Assembly: GCA_028693555.1 (NCBI GenBank) | Contig: JAQUVD010000002.1 | Span: 62,001-126,000, forward strand | Direction: 5' to 3' | Source of the DNA: Hespellia sp. | GTDB lineage: Bacteria; Bacillota; Clostridia; Lachnospirales; Lachnospiraceae | DNA length: 64,000 nucleotides | In this document: positions 52,893 through 61,951 of the stretch, one piece after another | Position numbering within the stretch: the first letter of the stretch is position 1 | Layout: each line of letters opens with the position of its first letter | Notes under the pieces: model-generated | Seen by the model: the letters and a program-made list of their open reading frames with translations, nothing else | Told to the model about the DNA's origin: nothing | Databases searched by the model: none | Made by a program: the position numbers and the translations under genes

Positions 52893-54986
52893 ATGATGGT
52901 AAAACTAGGAAAAAAAATAGCAAAATACAGAGTCGCAATTATTGTGATTGCAGTATTGCTGTTAATCCCATCCGCATTGGGATACATTAAGACGAAAGTC
53001 AATTACGATATCCTGTATTATCTGCCCAGTGATATTGAGACGATGGTGGGGCAGGATATTTTGAAAGAGGATTTCGGTAAGGGTGCCTTCGCGATGGAAG
53101 TTGTCGAAGGGATGACAACGAAAGAAGAAGCAGATGTGAAAGCCAAGATTGAGAAAGTCGATGGAGTCGCAGATGTCATCTGGTATGATTCGATTGCAGA
53201 TGTGTCCGTTCCAATCACAATGCTTCCAAGCAACTATGAAGAGGTGTTCAACAATGATGACGCTACAATGATGGCAATATTCTTTGATGACACGACATCC
53301 GCGGATAGTACGATGGATGCAATTACGGAGATTCGAAAGATTACAAACAATCAATGCTATTTAAGCGGTATGTCAGCAATCGTTACAGACACAAAGGCAT
53401 TGTCAGAGAAGGAGACCCCGATTTATGTTGTGATTGCGGTGATTCTCTGCTGCATCATCCTTGCGGTGTTTATGGATTCCTTTATGCTGCCGCTGCTGTT
53501 TATGCTGAGTATCGGAATGGCAATTGTTTACAATTTAGGAAGCAACTATTTCCTGGGAGAGATTTCCTATATCACGAAAGCACTGAGCGCGGTTCTGCAA
53601 TTGGGAGTCACGATGGATTACTCCATTTTCCTATGGCATAGTTACCAGGAGAATTTGGAACGATTTCCGGGAGAGAAGGAACGGGCGATGGGCCATGCGA
53701 TTTCCAACACCTTCTCCTCTGTCATCGGCAGTTCGATTACAACGGTCGCCGGATTCATTGCACTGTGCTTTATGAGCTTTACGCTGGGAAAAGATTTGGG
53801 AATTGTAATGGCAAAAGGTGTTGTGTTTGGAGTGCTGAGCTGTGTGACAATTCTTCCGGCGATGATCCTCTGCGCAGACAAATTAATCGCAAAGACGACA
53901 CATAAATCTGTCATGCCGGGCATGGATAAGATCGCAGCATTTATCACCGATCATTTCAAGATTTTTGTTGTAGCATTTTTGATTATTCTGGTGCCGGCTT
54001 TATATGGATATAACAACACACCGGTTTATTATAAACTGGATGAATCACTTCCGAAGGATCTGGAGAGCGTGCAGGCCAATGAAGAGCTTGCGAAGAACTT
54101 TAATATGAACTCCACGCATATGGTTCTTGCAGATGCAAATCTTTCATCGAAAAATGCAAAAGCAATGCTGGATGAAATGTCTGATGTCAAAGGCGTGAAA
54201 TTCGCTCTTGGACTAGACAGTGTCATTGGCAGTGCCGTTCCAAAAGATATGCTTCCAGATTCAATCAAAGAGGCGTTATCCAGTGACAAGTATCAATTGA
54301 TGCTGATCAGCTCAGAGTATGAAGTTGCATCAGATGAAGTAAATCAACAGATCACAGATTTGAACAAGATTGTTAAGAAATACGATGACACAGCGATGCT
54401 GATTGGCGAAGCCCCTTGTACGAAGGATTTGATTACCATTACCAATTCAGACTTTGCAAGAGTCAGTGTCATCTCGATTTTGGCGATTTTCCTTATCATT
54501 CTTTGTGTATTTCAGTCAATTTCACTGCCAATTGTCCTTGTGTCAGTGATTGAATTTGCAATCTTTATCAATATGGGTATTCCGTTCTATACACATACGG
54601 AGGTACCATTTATTGCATCAATTGTTATTGGAACAATTCAGCTGGGAGCAACCGTTGACTACGCAATTCTGATGACAACACGATATAAGAAGGAGCGCTG
54701 TAAGGGGCGGACAAAACACGACTCCATTGAGATTGCAGCATCGACATCCATTCCTTCGATTATTGTTTCCGCACTCGGCTTTTTCGCGGCAACCTTCGGA
54801 GTTGGATTGTACTCGAATATTGACATGATTTCTCAGCTCTGCACATTGATGGCACGGGGGGCAATCATTAGTATGTTTACAGTTATTTTCATTCTTCCGT
54901 CGATGCTGATGGTATTTGACAGACCAATCTGCGCAACGACAGCAGGCATGAGAATGATTCACAAGAATGAGAACGCAAACGAATAG
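52893..54986 (+). CDS. MMPL/RND family exporter
   Basis: 697 residues, with twelve predicted membrane spans in two halves (spans 1 and 2-6, then 7 and 8-12) and two large extracellular loops (about 35-160 and 385-520). Each half carries the proton-relay style motif of the family, for example LGVTMDYSIFLWHSYQE and LGATVDYAILMTTRYKKE. Related Firmicutes proteins export lipids or hydrophobic compounds. The start at 52893 (or ATG 52896) follows GGGAGG. It is co-transcribed with the heptad-repeat protein and controlled by the TetR switch. Confidence 0.9.
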   Translation: MMVKLGKKIAKYRVAIIVIAVLLLIPSALGYIKTKVNYDILYYLPSDIETMVGQDILKEDFGKGAFAMEVVEGMTTKEEADVKAKIEKVDGVADVIWYDSIADVSVPITMLPSNYEEVFNNDDATMMAIFFDDTTSADSTMDAITEIRKITNNQCYLSGMSAIVTDTKALSEKETPIYVVIAVILCCIILAVFMDSFMLPLLFMLSIGMAIVYNLGSNYFLGEISYITKALSAVLQLGVTMDYSIFLWHSYQENLERFPGEKERAMGHAISNTFSSVIGSSITTVAGFIALCFMSFTLGKDLGIVMAKGVVFGVLSCVTILPAMILCADKLIAKTTHKSVMPGMDKIAAFITDHFKIFVVAFLIILVPALYGYNNTPVYYKLDESLPKDLESVQANEELAKNFNMNSTHMVLADANLSSKNAKAMLDEMSDVKGVKFALGLDSVIGSAVPKDMLPDSIKEALSSDKYQLMLISSEYEVASDEVNQQITDLNKIVKKYDDTAMLIGEAPCTKDLITITNSDFARVSVISILAIFLIILCVFQSISLPIVLVSVIEFAIFINMGIPFYTHTEVPFIASIVIGTIQLGATVDYAILMTTRYKKERCKGRTKHDSIEIAASTSIPSIIVSALGFFAATFGVGLYSNIDMISQLCTLMARGAIISMFTVIFILPSMLMVFDRPICATTAGMRMIHKNENANE

Positions 54987-54999
54987 GAGGTTATTGATT

Positions 55000-57387
55000 A
55001 TGAAAAACAGAGAATACAAAAAATTATTAGCAGTAGCATTGATGGTCGCAATGGTTGGGAGTATGACAGGAACCGGATGTCTGCAGGCGAAGGCTGCGGA
55101 TGCGGCGGCAAAAGCAACAAAGACAGAAACGGTATACGCGAAGATTGATGCGAATGGATCCGTGAAGAATGTAGAAGTATCAGACCAACTGAAAAATGTT
55201 AACGATCAGACAAAGATTGATGATCAGTCTAATCTTTCCGATATTCAGAACCTGAAAGGAAATGAAGAGTTTAAAAAGTCAAGTGATTCGCTTGTATGGA
55301 ACGGCGATGGAAAAGATATCGTATACTCCGGAACTGGAGAAGCAAGTCAACTGCCTGTCGGTGTGAAAATTACATACACATTAGATGGAAAAGAAGTCAG
55401 TGTCGCTGATTTGGAAGGAAAGAGCGGACATCTTACGATCCGTTATGATTATGAGAATTTAAGCAAATCAAAAACCGGATCGTTCGTACCATTTTTGGTG
55501 GCTACCGGTATTGTGGCAGATGGAGATGTATTTACAAATGTAACGACGACAAATGCAAAGATCATGTCTGACGGAGACCGTGATCTTGTGATTGGATATG
55601 GTTTTCCGGGGGTAGCAGACGAATTAGATGTAACAGATACCGATATTCCAGATTACTTTGAGATGGATGCTGATGTAACGGATTACACCGCACCGCAGTC
55701 TATTACGATTGGTACGAATGAGGTGTTTAATGATATTGATACCGATAAGATCGACAGTGTGGGAGAACTAAAAGATGCAATGACACAGCTCGGTGACGCA
55801 TCCAATCAGCTGGTAAGCGGATCAGGAGAGTTAAAAACAGGATTAGATACTTTATTAAACAGCTCCGGAACTTTGGTGGATGGGGTTGATCAGTTAGCAA
55901 GCGGCGGAAGTGAATTGGCGAGCGGTGTAAGCCAGTTGTCAGCAGGAAGTCAGACATTGGCAAGCGGAGCGGATCAGTTGTCAGCAGGAAGTCAGACGCT
56001 TGCAAATGGAGCAAATGATCTGGCAAGTGGAACAACGAAGTTAGCAGCAGGAACAGCACAGCTTCATGCAAAGGCATCCGAATTAGCATCAGGAGCCGGT
56101 TCCATTGCAACGGGAGCATCAGCTCTGAATTCCGGAGTTGATACGGCAGCCGCAGGAGTGAACCAGCTGGCAGCAAAACTGGCACCGGCACAACAGGGAA
56201 TCGCAGCGTTGGATGCGAGTGTAAATGCATCAGGAGGACTGACAAGCAGTATTCAGACACTGGAAGGATATGCGAATGCATTAAATGCTGCACTGGGCAG
56301 CACATCTAAAACCAAAAATGTTACATTAAACGGAACTGCAACTATGACTGGTGAGGTGACTGTGACAGGTGATACAACGATAACAGATGGAAACGGAAGT
56401 ACGACCGGTACAGCTACTGTTGACAATACGGCGAATAATGATGCAACAAGAGCTGTGGTTCAGGGTCTGGTTGATGCAGGGGAGCTGACACCGGAAGCTG
56501 CAGAAGCGATTACGAATACGCTGCAGGATTCGGTCTCAGAAGAAACCACGGTGTATGGAAGCACAACGGCTGACGGAGAGGCGAGTCTTACAGATACGGT
56601 AAGTCTTACGCAGGATGTAAGCTTGACGGATGAAGTAGATTTGAGTGATGAAACGATTGCAGCGTATGCAGATAAGCCAACCGCAGGTCAGTTAGCGGCT
56701 GGAATCTATAGTGGATTACAATCAATGGAGCGATCAGTGAATGCAGCAAATGGAGCAGGAACTCTAGGATATTCCATTGCGGCTTTGAATCAAGGGTTAA
56801 ACAGTGACCAGCTAAACAATGGTATTGCCGCGCTGCAAACAACATTGACAGATGATAAATCAGCGACGACTCTAAAAGGCGGGGCAGCCGCACTTGCAGC
56901 AGGAACAAAAACCTTAAATGAAAGTGTCCCGGCACTTACAGCGGGGGTAACAGTTTTAGATGATGGCGCACAGAGTGCAAACGCAGGAGCTGCAAAAGTA
57001 TCAGCAGGGGCAAAAGAGGTTTCTTCGAATCTGGCAGTATTAAGTTCAGGTGCAGGCACACTTTCATCAAATCTTGCGACAGCGAACAGTGGAGCGTCTG
57101 CTTTATCAACCGGTATCCATACACTTCAGGCAGGTACACCGGAATTAGTATCCGGTATCACAAAGCTTGATGATGGTGCGGCGCAGCTAAACCGTGGTAT
57201 GATTGAATTCGATGAAACAGGTATCGATCGATTGACATCAGCATTTGGAGATAATCTGGATGGATTATTCGACAAACTCAATACCATGTTAGATTCCTCT
57301 GAGAGCTACAAGAACTTCTCCGGACTGTCAGATCAGATGGATGGAAATGTGAAGTTTGTATTTATAACAGATGCAGAAACGAAATAA
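55000..57387 (+). CDS. Secreted YhgE/Pip-type heptad-repeat protein
   Basis: 795 residues. N-terminal signal sequence (cleavage likely near AKA-ADA; the Cys in GTGC lacks a Leu at -3, so lipidation is doubtful). A beta-rich domain (about 45-245) precedes a long array of seven-residue repeats of the form L-x-x-G-x-x-x (about 280-400 and 640-770), as in YhgE/Pip proteins. A Thr/Val-rich segment (about 430-560, e.g. TMTGEVTVTGDTTITDG) interrupts the array. Unlike YhgE there is no C-terminal membrane domain. It probably works outside the cell with the MMPL exporter. GGAGG precedes the ATG. Confidence 0.75.
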   Translation: MKNREYKKLLAVALMVAMVGSMTGTGCLQAKAADAAAKATKTETVYAKIDANGSVKNVEVSDQLKNVNDQTKIDDQSNLSDIQNLKGNEEFKKSSDSLVWNGDGKDIVYSGTGEASQLPVGVKITYTLDGKEVSVADLEGKSGHLTIRYDYENLSKSKTGSFVPFLVATGIVADGDVFTNVTTTNAKIMSDGDRDLVIGYGFPGVADELDVTDTDIPDYFEMDADVTDYTAPQSITIGTNEVFNDIDTDKIDSVGELKDAMTQLGDASNQLVSGSGELKTGLDTLLNSSGTLVDGVDQLASGGSELASGVSQLSAGSQTLASGADQLSAGSQTLANGANDLASGTTKLAAGTAQLHAKASELASGAGSIATGASALNSGVDTAAAGVNQLAAKLAPAQQGIAALDASVNASGGLTSSIQTLEGYANALNAALGSTSKTKNVTLNGTATMTGEVTVTGDTTITDGNGSTTGTATVDNTANNDATRAVVQGLVDAGELTPEAAEAITNTLQDSVSEETTVYGSTTADGEASLTDTVSLTQDVSLTDEVDLSDETIAAYADKPTAGQLAAGIYSGLQSMERSVNAANGAGTLGYSIAALNQGLNSDQLNNGIAALQTTLTDDKSATTLKGGAAALAAGTKTLNESVPALTAGVTVLDDGAQSANAGAAKVSAGAKEVSSNLAVLSSGAGTLSSNLATANSGASALSTGIHTLQAGTPELVSGITKLDDGAAQLNRGMIEFDETGIDRLTSAFGDNLDGLFDKLNTMLDSSESYKNFSGLSDQMDGNVKFVFITDAETK

Positions 57388-57452
57388 TCTTCATATAAGT
57401 GAATATAATTATATTAATTTTCGAAATTTAACAGAAAAAACGTTTCGCTTGA

Positions 57453-57461
57453 TGCTATAAT
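57453..57461 (+). promoter_or_regulatory. Extended -10 of the fucI promoter
   Basis: TGC-TATAAT 49 bases before the fucI start; no strong -35 is visible, which suggests an activator. Confidence 0.5.
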
Positions 57462-57509
57462 GACATTATCAAACAATAAGTTGTTATCATTTAAGGAGGT
57501 ATTTTTATT

Positions 57510-59306
57510 ATGGCAAAAAGCAGATTAATCGGGGACTATCCAGTAATCGGAATCAGACCAACCATCGATGGTCGTAGAGGATACTTGAAGGTAAGAGAAT
57601 CACTAGAGGATCAGACAATGGGAATGGCGAAGCAGGCAGCTGAACTGTTCACATCGAACTTGAAATATTCGAACGGGGAACCGGTCAAAGTTGTGATTGC
57701 TGATACAACAATCGGACGTGTTGCAGAAGCAGCAGCATGTGAAGCAAAATTCAAAAAAGAGGGCGTAGATATCACGCTTACTGTAACACCTTGCTGGTGC
57801 TACGGAGCTGAGACAATGGATATGGACAAGCATACAATCAAAGCTGTATGGGGATTCAACGGAACAGAGAGACCGGGAGCTGTATATCTTGCATCTGTAC
57901 TTGCTACACATGCACAGAAGGGTCTTCCTGCATTTGGTATTTACGGACATGACGTTCAGGAAGCTGACGCTACAGAGATTCCGGAAGATGTTAAGACAAA
58001 ATTACTTCGTTTCGGACGTGCAGCAGTTGCAGCAGCTACGATGAGAGGCAAATCATACTTACAGATTGGTTCTGTTACGATGGGAATCGGCGGATCTATC
58101 ATTGATCCGGCATTTATCGAGGAATACCTTGGTATGCGTGTGGAATCAGTAGATGAAGTTGAAGTAATCCGTCGTATGTCAGAGAATATTTACGATGAAG
58201 CAGAATTCCAGAAAGCATTAGCCTGGACAAAAGAAAAATGCCCAGAGGGATTTGATAAGAACCCAGATGAGATTAAGAAGACACCTGAACAGAAAGAAGC
58301 TGATTGGGAATTCGTTGTTAAGATGATGTGTATCATCAAAGACTTAATGAATGGAAATCAGAATCTTCCAGAGGGCTGCGAAGAAGAAGCAGTCGGACAC
58401 AATGCAATCGCAGCAGGATTCCAGGGACAGAGACAGTGGACAGATTTCTATCCAAACTGTGATTATCCGGAAGCATTACTCAATACTTCATTTGACTGGA
58501 ATGGAGCAAGAGAGCCATATATCCTTGCTACAGAGAACGATGTACTCAATGGTCTTGGAATGTTATTTGAAAAATTATTAACAAACTCAGCATCTATGTT
58601 CTCCGATGTTCGTACATACTGGAGCCCGGAGGCTGTTAAGAAGGCTACCGGATATGAGCTGACAGGCGTTGCAAAAGAGTCTCAGGGATTCTTACACTTA
58701 ATCAACTCAGGTGCATCCTGCCTTGACTTTAATGGTGAAGCATTAGATGAGAATGGAAACCATGTAATTAAACCTTGGTATGACGTAACAGAAGCTGATC
58801 AGGAAGCAATCCTGAAAGCGACAGAGTGGTGCGCAGCTGATAACGGATACTTCAGAGGCGGCGGATATTCTTCAAGATTTGAATCAAAATATGAGATGCC
58901 TTGTACTATGATTCGTCTGAATCTTGTAAAAGGACTCGGACCGGTTATGCAGATTGCAGAAGGATGGACCGTTCAGCTTCCGGAAGAGGTTTCTGATAAG
59001 CTGTGGAAGAGAACAGACTACACATGGCCATGTACCTGGTTTGCACCAAGAACAACAGGAAAAGGCGCATTCAAGACAGCTTATGATGTTATGAATAACT
59101 GGGGAGCGAACCATGGTGCATCTGCATATGGACATATTGGAGCAGATTTACTTACACTTTGCTCAATCCTTCGTATTCCGGTATCTATGCACAACATACC
59201 TGAGGAAGACATCTTCAGACCGGCAGCATGGAACTCATTTGGCGAAAACAAAGAGGGTCAGGACTACAGAGCTTGCAAGAACTATGGTCCACTTTACAAA
59301 CTGTAA
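57510..59306 (+). CDS. fucI: L-fucose isomerase
   Basis: Isomerises L-fucose to L-fuculose (also D-arabinose to D-ribulose). 598 residues, against 591 in E. coli. The N-terminal [47 protein letters not shown] (parts [14 protein letters not shown]) and [10 protein letters not shown] are conserved; metal-binding Glu/Asp/His lie in the middle and C-terminal domains. AAGGAGG precedes the ATG. It stands alone: no fuculose kinase, aldolase or transporter is adjacent. Confidence 0.95.
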   Translation: MAKSRLIGDYPVIGIRPTIDGRRGYLKVRESLEDQTMGMAKQAAELFTSNLKYSNGEPVKVVIADTTIGRVAEAAACEAKFKKEGVDITLTVTPCWCYGAETMDMDKHTIKAVWGFNGTERPGAVYLASVLATHAQKGLPAFGIYGHDVQEADATEIPEDVKTKLLRFGRAAVAAATMRGKSYLQIGSVTMGIGGSIIDPAFIEEYLGMRVESVDEVEVIRRMSENIYDEAEFQKALAWTKEKCPEGFDKNPDEIKKTPEQKEADWEFVVKMMCIIKDLMNGNQNLPEGCEEEAVGHNAIAAGFQGQRQWTDFYPNCDYPEALLNTSFDWNGAREPYILATENDVLNGLGMLFEKLLTNSASMFSDVRTYWSPEAVKKATGYELTGVAKESQGFLHLINSGASCLDFNGEALDENGNHVIKPWYDVTEADQEAILKATEWCAADNGYFRGGGYSSRFESKYEMPCTMIRLNLVKGLGPVMQIAEGWTVQLPEEVSDKLWKRTDYTWPCTWFAPRTTGKGAFKTAYDVMNNWGANHGASAYGHIGADLLTLCSILRIPVSMHNIPEEDIFRPAAWNSFGENKEGQDYRACKNYGPLYKL

Positions 59307-59320
59307 TTAAGACAGTGAAT

Positions 59321-59362
59321 GAAATGGGGCACATCAGATTTTCTGATGTGCCCCATTTTTTA
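59321..59362. terminator. Strong bidirectional terminator after fucI
   Basis: AAATGGGGCACATCAGA pairs with TCTGATGTGCCCCATTT, followed by T. It also reaches the stop codon of the convergent gene. Confidence 0.9.
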
Positions 59363-59815
59363 ATGATTGGTCATATAAAAGTAAATCCGAGAAAGTAATT
59401 GCGAATTTGTAGGTGTTCCTTTTAACGGATTTACACTATTGTAGAATAAATGGTTGATATATTCCAGATTACCATTTGTCCAGCCGACGGAGATTGCATT
59501 TCTGATTGCGCGTTCAACGCGTGATGCGGTTGTTTTAAATTTGACTGCAATGTCAACGTATAACATTTTGGTGATTGAATGCAGATAGCTTTCATCCGAT
59601 AGGATCAAATCCATTGCATAGATAACATAATGGTACCCTAAGAGATTCGAAGGAATTCCGATATTCAAAAGAATGGTCTGTATGTCCTCTTTTGGAAGAT
59701 CCGATTCCAAGTTGTTCATAATACTTTTCTCATTCAAAAAGCATAATAAAAATTCATTCATTTTATCAGTTTTCTTTAAAATGATATTGTTAGATATATT
59801 TAGCGATGTATTCAT
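59360..59815 (-). CDS. Stand-alone Spo0A-type DNA-binding (effector) domain protein
   Basis: 151 residues. Residues ~45-145 match the Spo0A C-terminal domain: IQTILLNIGIPSNLLGYHYVIYAMDLIL (parts IGIPSNLLGYHYVIYAM), ITKMLYVDIAVKF, the recognition region TTASRVERAIRNAISVGWTNGN and the late KGTPTNSQLLSRIY. The phospho-acceptor receiver domain is absent; about 40 unrelated residues precede. In Spo0A, TTASRVERAIRHAIEV contacts the 0A box. It may bind the same boxes without phosphorylation and compete with or bypass Spo0A. AGGAGGGG precedes the ATG. Confidence 0.82.
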   Translation of the reverse strand: MNTSLNISNNIILKKTDKMNEFLLCFLNEKSIMNNLESDLPKEDIQTILLNIGIPSNLLGYHYVIYAMDLILSDESYLHSITKMLYVDIAVKFKTTASRVERAIRNAISVGWTNGNLEYINHLFYNSVNPLKGTPTNSQLLSRIYFYMTNH

Positions 59816-59859
59816 AGCCCCTCCTTTTACTTTGTCACATCACAGAAGTTACGCGCTAA

Positions 59860-59916
59860 ATTATATCGTATTTCTTGACAATCCGAAATGTCGGGTATAA
59901 CATTTGTTTTGTCGAC
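59860..59916. promoter_or_regulatory. Divergent region with 0A-box-like sites
   Basis: A minus-strand -10 TATAAT (59865-59860) serves the Spo0A-domain gene. On the plus strand are TTGACA (59875-59880), TGTCGGG (59889-59895) and TGTCGAC (59910-59916), the last two close to the 0A box TGTCGAA, ahead of the XRE/S24 gene. Confidence 0.5.
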
Positions 59917-59959
59917 TTGTGTGTGAAATTGTGTCATTGCAGACATAGTGTGAGGGATT

Positions 59960-60646
59960 TTGATTGGAACAACACTACATGAAATCATGAACAATAAGAA
60001 TTTGACATTGCAAGAATTAGCAGACCTGACAGATATTCCGATAGATACAATAAAAAATCTATATTATGGGAAAGTAAAAGATCCAAAAGTATCTACAATT
60101 CTTAAATTGTCACAGAAATTGAATCTTACAATGGATTATCTGATGGGATATTCCGATTATGATCAAGAGGAACAGAAAATTATTCTATGTTATAGAAAGT
60201 GTGGACATCATGGCAAGTCGATGATGCAGATCATTTCCAGATTCGAAATGAAAGCTGCTGAGAAACAACGTAATATGTTAGACCGGCACATTATTCCCTG
60301 TCTCATTCCGATTGGAAAAGTGACAGATGGAATTGTGTATAATAGCTGTAATATGATAGAGATTGAGACTGGGATTAAGAATGCCTGTCTTGCAATTGAG
60401 GTTACTACGAATTACTTTGCCCCTTCGTATTGTAAAGGAGATCGGATTCTATTTGCAAATCGATTTCCTGAAAATAACGAAAGGGCAGTTTTTACAAATG
60501 GATATAAATGTTATCTTCGGAAATTTATCGATAACAATGGATCTTATGTCTTGAAATGTCTCAATGGAATTGGGCGGGATATGATGTTAAAGAGAATGGA
60601 TGAGATGGAATGTGTTGGTACCTGTGTGGGCGTGATACGGACATAG
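59960..60646 (+). CDS. XRE regulator with C-terminal S24/LexA-like domain
   Basis: 228 residues: helix-turn-helix at the N-terminus (about 2-60; LTLQELADLTDIPIDTIKNLYYG, parts LTLQELADLTDIPID) and a peptidase-S24-like C-terminal domain (about 115-228; ACLAIEVTTNYFAPSYCKGDRILFANRF, parts YCKGDRILFA; GTCVGVIRT at the end). Whether the Ser-Lys self-cleavage pair is intact is not clear. The start is uncertain: TTG at 59960 keeps the whole first helix and follows GAGGG; ATG at 59987 would shorten it. Confidence 0.75.
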   Translation: MIGTTLHEIMNNKNLTLQELADLTDIPIDTIKNLYYGKVKDPKVSTILKLSQKLNLTMDYLMGYSDYDQEEQKIILCYRKCGHHGKSMMQIISRFEMKAAEKQRNMLDRHIIPCLIPIGKVTDGIVYNSCNMIEIETGIKNACLAIEVTTNYFAPSYCKGDRILFANRFPENNERAVFTNGYKCYLRKFIDNNGSYVLKCLNGIGRDMMLKRMDEMECVGTCVGVIRT

Positions 60647-60651
60647 GAGAA

Positions 60652-60681
60652 GCCGGGTCTGTTGTTACTATCAGACCCGAC
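60652..60681. terminator. Hairpin between convergent genes
   Basis: CGGGTCTG-N10-CAGACCCG with weak T-rich tails. Confidence 0.55.
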
Positions 60682-60690
60682 TCCTTTGGA

Positions 60691-61698
60691 TTACCAGTCG
60701 GTATAAATATCAATTGTGCCACTTGCACATCCGGAGTCATATACTTTTCCCATGCCAAGCGAGGTCTCAACTACAGTTCCTTTTGCCAAATCGCTGCTGG
60801 CTACACAGATGTAATTATCGATGTCCCGAATGGTACCATCTGATGCAACATGACGTCCGGGAATATTGAGTCCGTATCCCGGAAGGACTCTCTGCGAGTA
60901 GTAGGTCTCTCTGTGTCCGTTGAAATATACAACACCCTTACTCGGTGACAACGCACCGTCCGTGTTCGGGTAAGAATAATCCGGGGCAGAAGAATTACCA
61001 CCGGAAGAGCTGCCGGATGATCCAGGATCAGTTGCAGTTGCACTGGCGGCGGCTTCCGCAGCAGCTTTTGCAGCGGCCTGCTGTTCCTCTGCTTTGATTT
61101 CTGAAATCTTTGCAGAGATGGAAGTGATGCTTGTTGATGTCTCGGATGCTTTGGTATTTAAAGCTTCCTTTTTGTCATTCAGATCGGCTTCCATAGACTG
61201 CAGATCGGTTTTCTGGCTATTTAAGTTATCCTGTTGTTCTTTAATTGTTGAAAGTGTTGACTTTAAAGCGTCAACCTGCTTCTGGTCGTAAGTGCTGATA
61301 TTACTGATAAAGTCTGCATTGTTAACAAAATCTGCAAGGTTCTCGGCTGAAAACAATAACTCTAATAAATTGGAGTTCCCATTCTCATACATGTATTGAA
61401 TTCTTTTTTTCATTTCGTCGTACTGCTGGGCTTCTGTATTTCTAATGATAGAAAGTTGTTCCTCGGTACTTACGATTGCATTATTCGTAGTATCAATCTG
61501 AATCTCAATATTCGCAATCTCAGTACTCATGTTTAATATCTCGCTATTAATGCCGTCTAATTCACTTTGAAGAGAAGATGACTGCTTTTCTAAATTCTCT
61601 GTACTTGTCGCCATAACCGGGACCGAAGTAGTCAGAATAGCAAGGGAACAAATGACTCCAACATTCATTCGTATGCGATGCTTGTTTTTTAGCTTCAT
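60691..61698 (-). CDS. Secreted coiled-coil protein with C-terminal 3D domain
   Basis: 335 residues. Signal peptide (about 1-30, cleavage near VMA), two long coiled-coil stretches (about 32-130 and 145-215, as in PcsB/CwlO-type wall proteins), an Ala- then Ser/Gly-rich linker (about 215-250), and a C-terminal 3D domain (about 262-335) with HRETYYSQRVLPGYG, CVASSDLAKGTVVETSLGMGKVYDSG (parts LAKGTVVETSLGMGKVYDSG) and GTIDIYTDW, holding the conserved aspartates. 3D domains are found in peptidoglycan lytic transglycosylases and resuscitation-type proteins, so wall remodelling is likely. AAAGGAG precedes the ATG. Confidence 0.85.
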   Translation of the reverse strand: MKLKNKHRIRMNVGVICSLAILTTSVPVMATSTENLEKQSSSLQSELDGINSEILNMSTEIANIEIQIDTTNNAIVSTEEQLSIIRNTEAQQYDEMKKRIQYMYENGNSNLLELLFSAENLADFVNNADFISNISTYDQKQVDALKSTLSTIKEQQDNLNSQKTDLQSMEADLNDKKEALNTKASETSTSITSISAKISEIKAEEQQAAAKAAAEAAASATATDPGSSGSSSGGNSSAPDYSYPNTDGALSPSKGVVYFNGHRETYYSQRVLPGYGLNIPGRHVASDGTIRDIDNYICVASSDLAKGTVVETSLGMGKVYDSGCASGTIDIYTDW

Positions 61699-61807
61699 AT
61701 AATACTCCTTTCTAGCTGTTTAAGCATTGTACTATATTTTCGGAAATATTACAAGTTTGTTAAGTTTGTTAATTATTATTTATTATGATTTATTATCAAA
61801 AAAGGGG

Positions 61808-61836
61808 TTAACAGAAGTAGCTTTTCATGTTATAAT
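61808..61836 (+). promoter_or_regulatory. Promoter of the RpoD-like sigma gene
   Basis: TTAACA (61808-61813), 17-bp spacer, extended -10 TGT-TATAAT (61831-61836). It gives a ~110-base leader containing CCGCA/TGTGG and eight T (around 61878-61900), which might act as an attenuator. Confidence 0.7.
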
Positions 61837-61951
61837 TCTCCGAGTGAATGTGATTGAGACGAAAGCAGCTACCGCATTTTGTGGCATGTTGTTTTTTTTG
61901 CGCTCATACGAAAATAGATTAGAAAAATACGAAAGACAAGGATTGAGAAGA

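Noticed and set aside
55727-56305. 192-codon minus-strand open frame opposite the heptad-repeat gene
   Set aside because: It is low complexity and Leu/His/Pro-rich, the expected shadow of the Gly/Ala/Ser-rich repeats.
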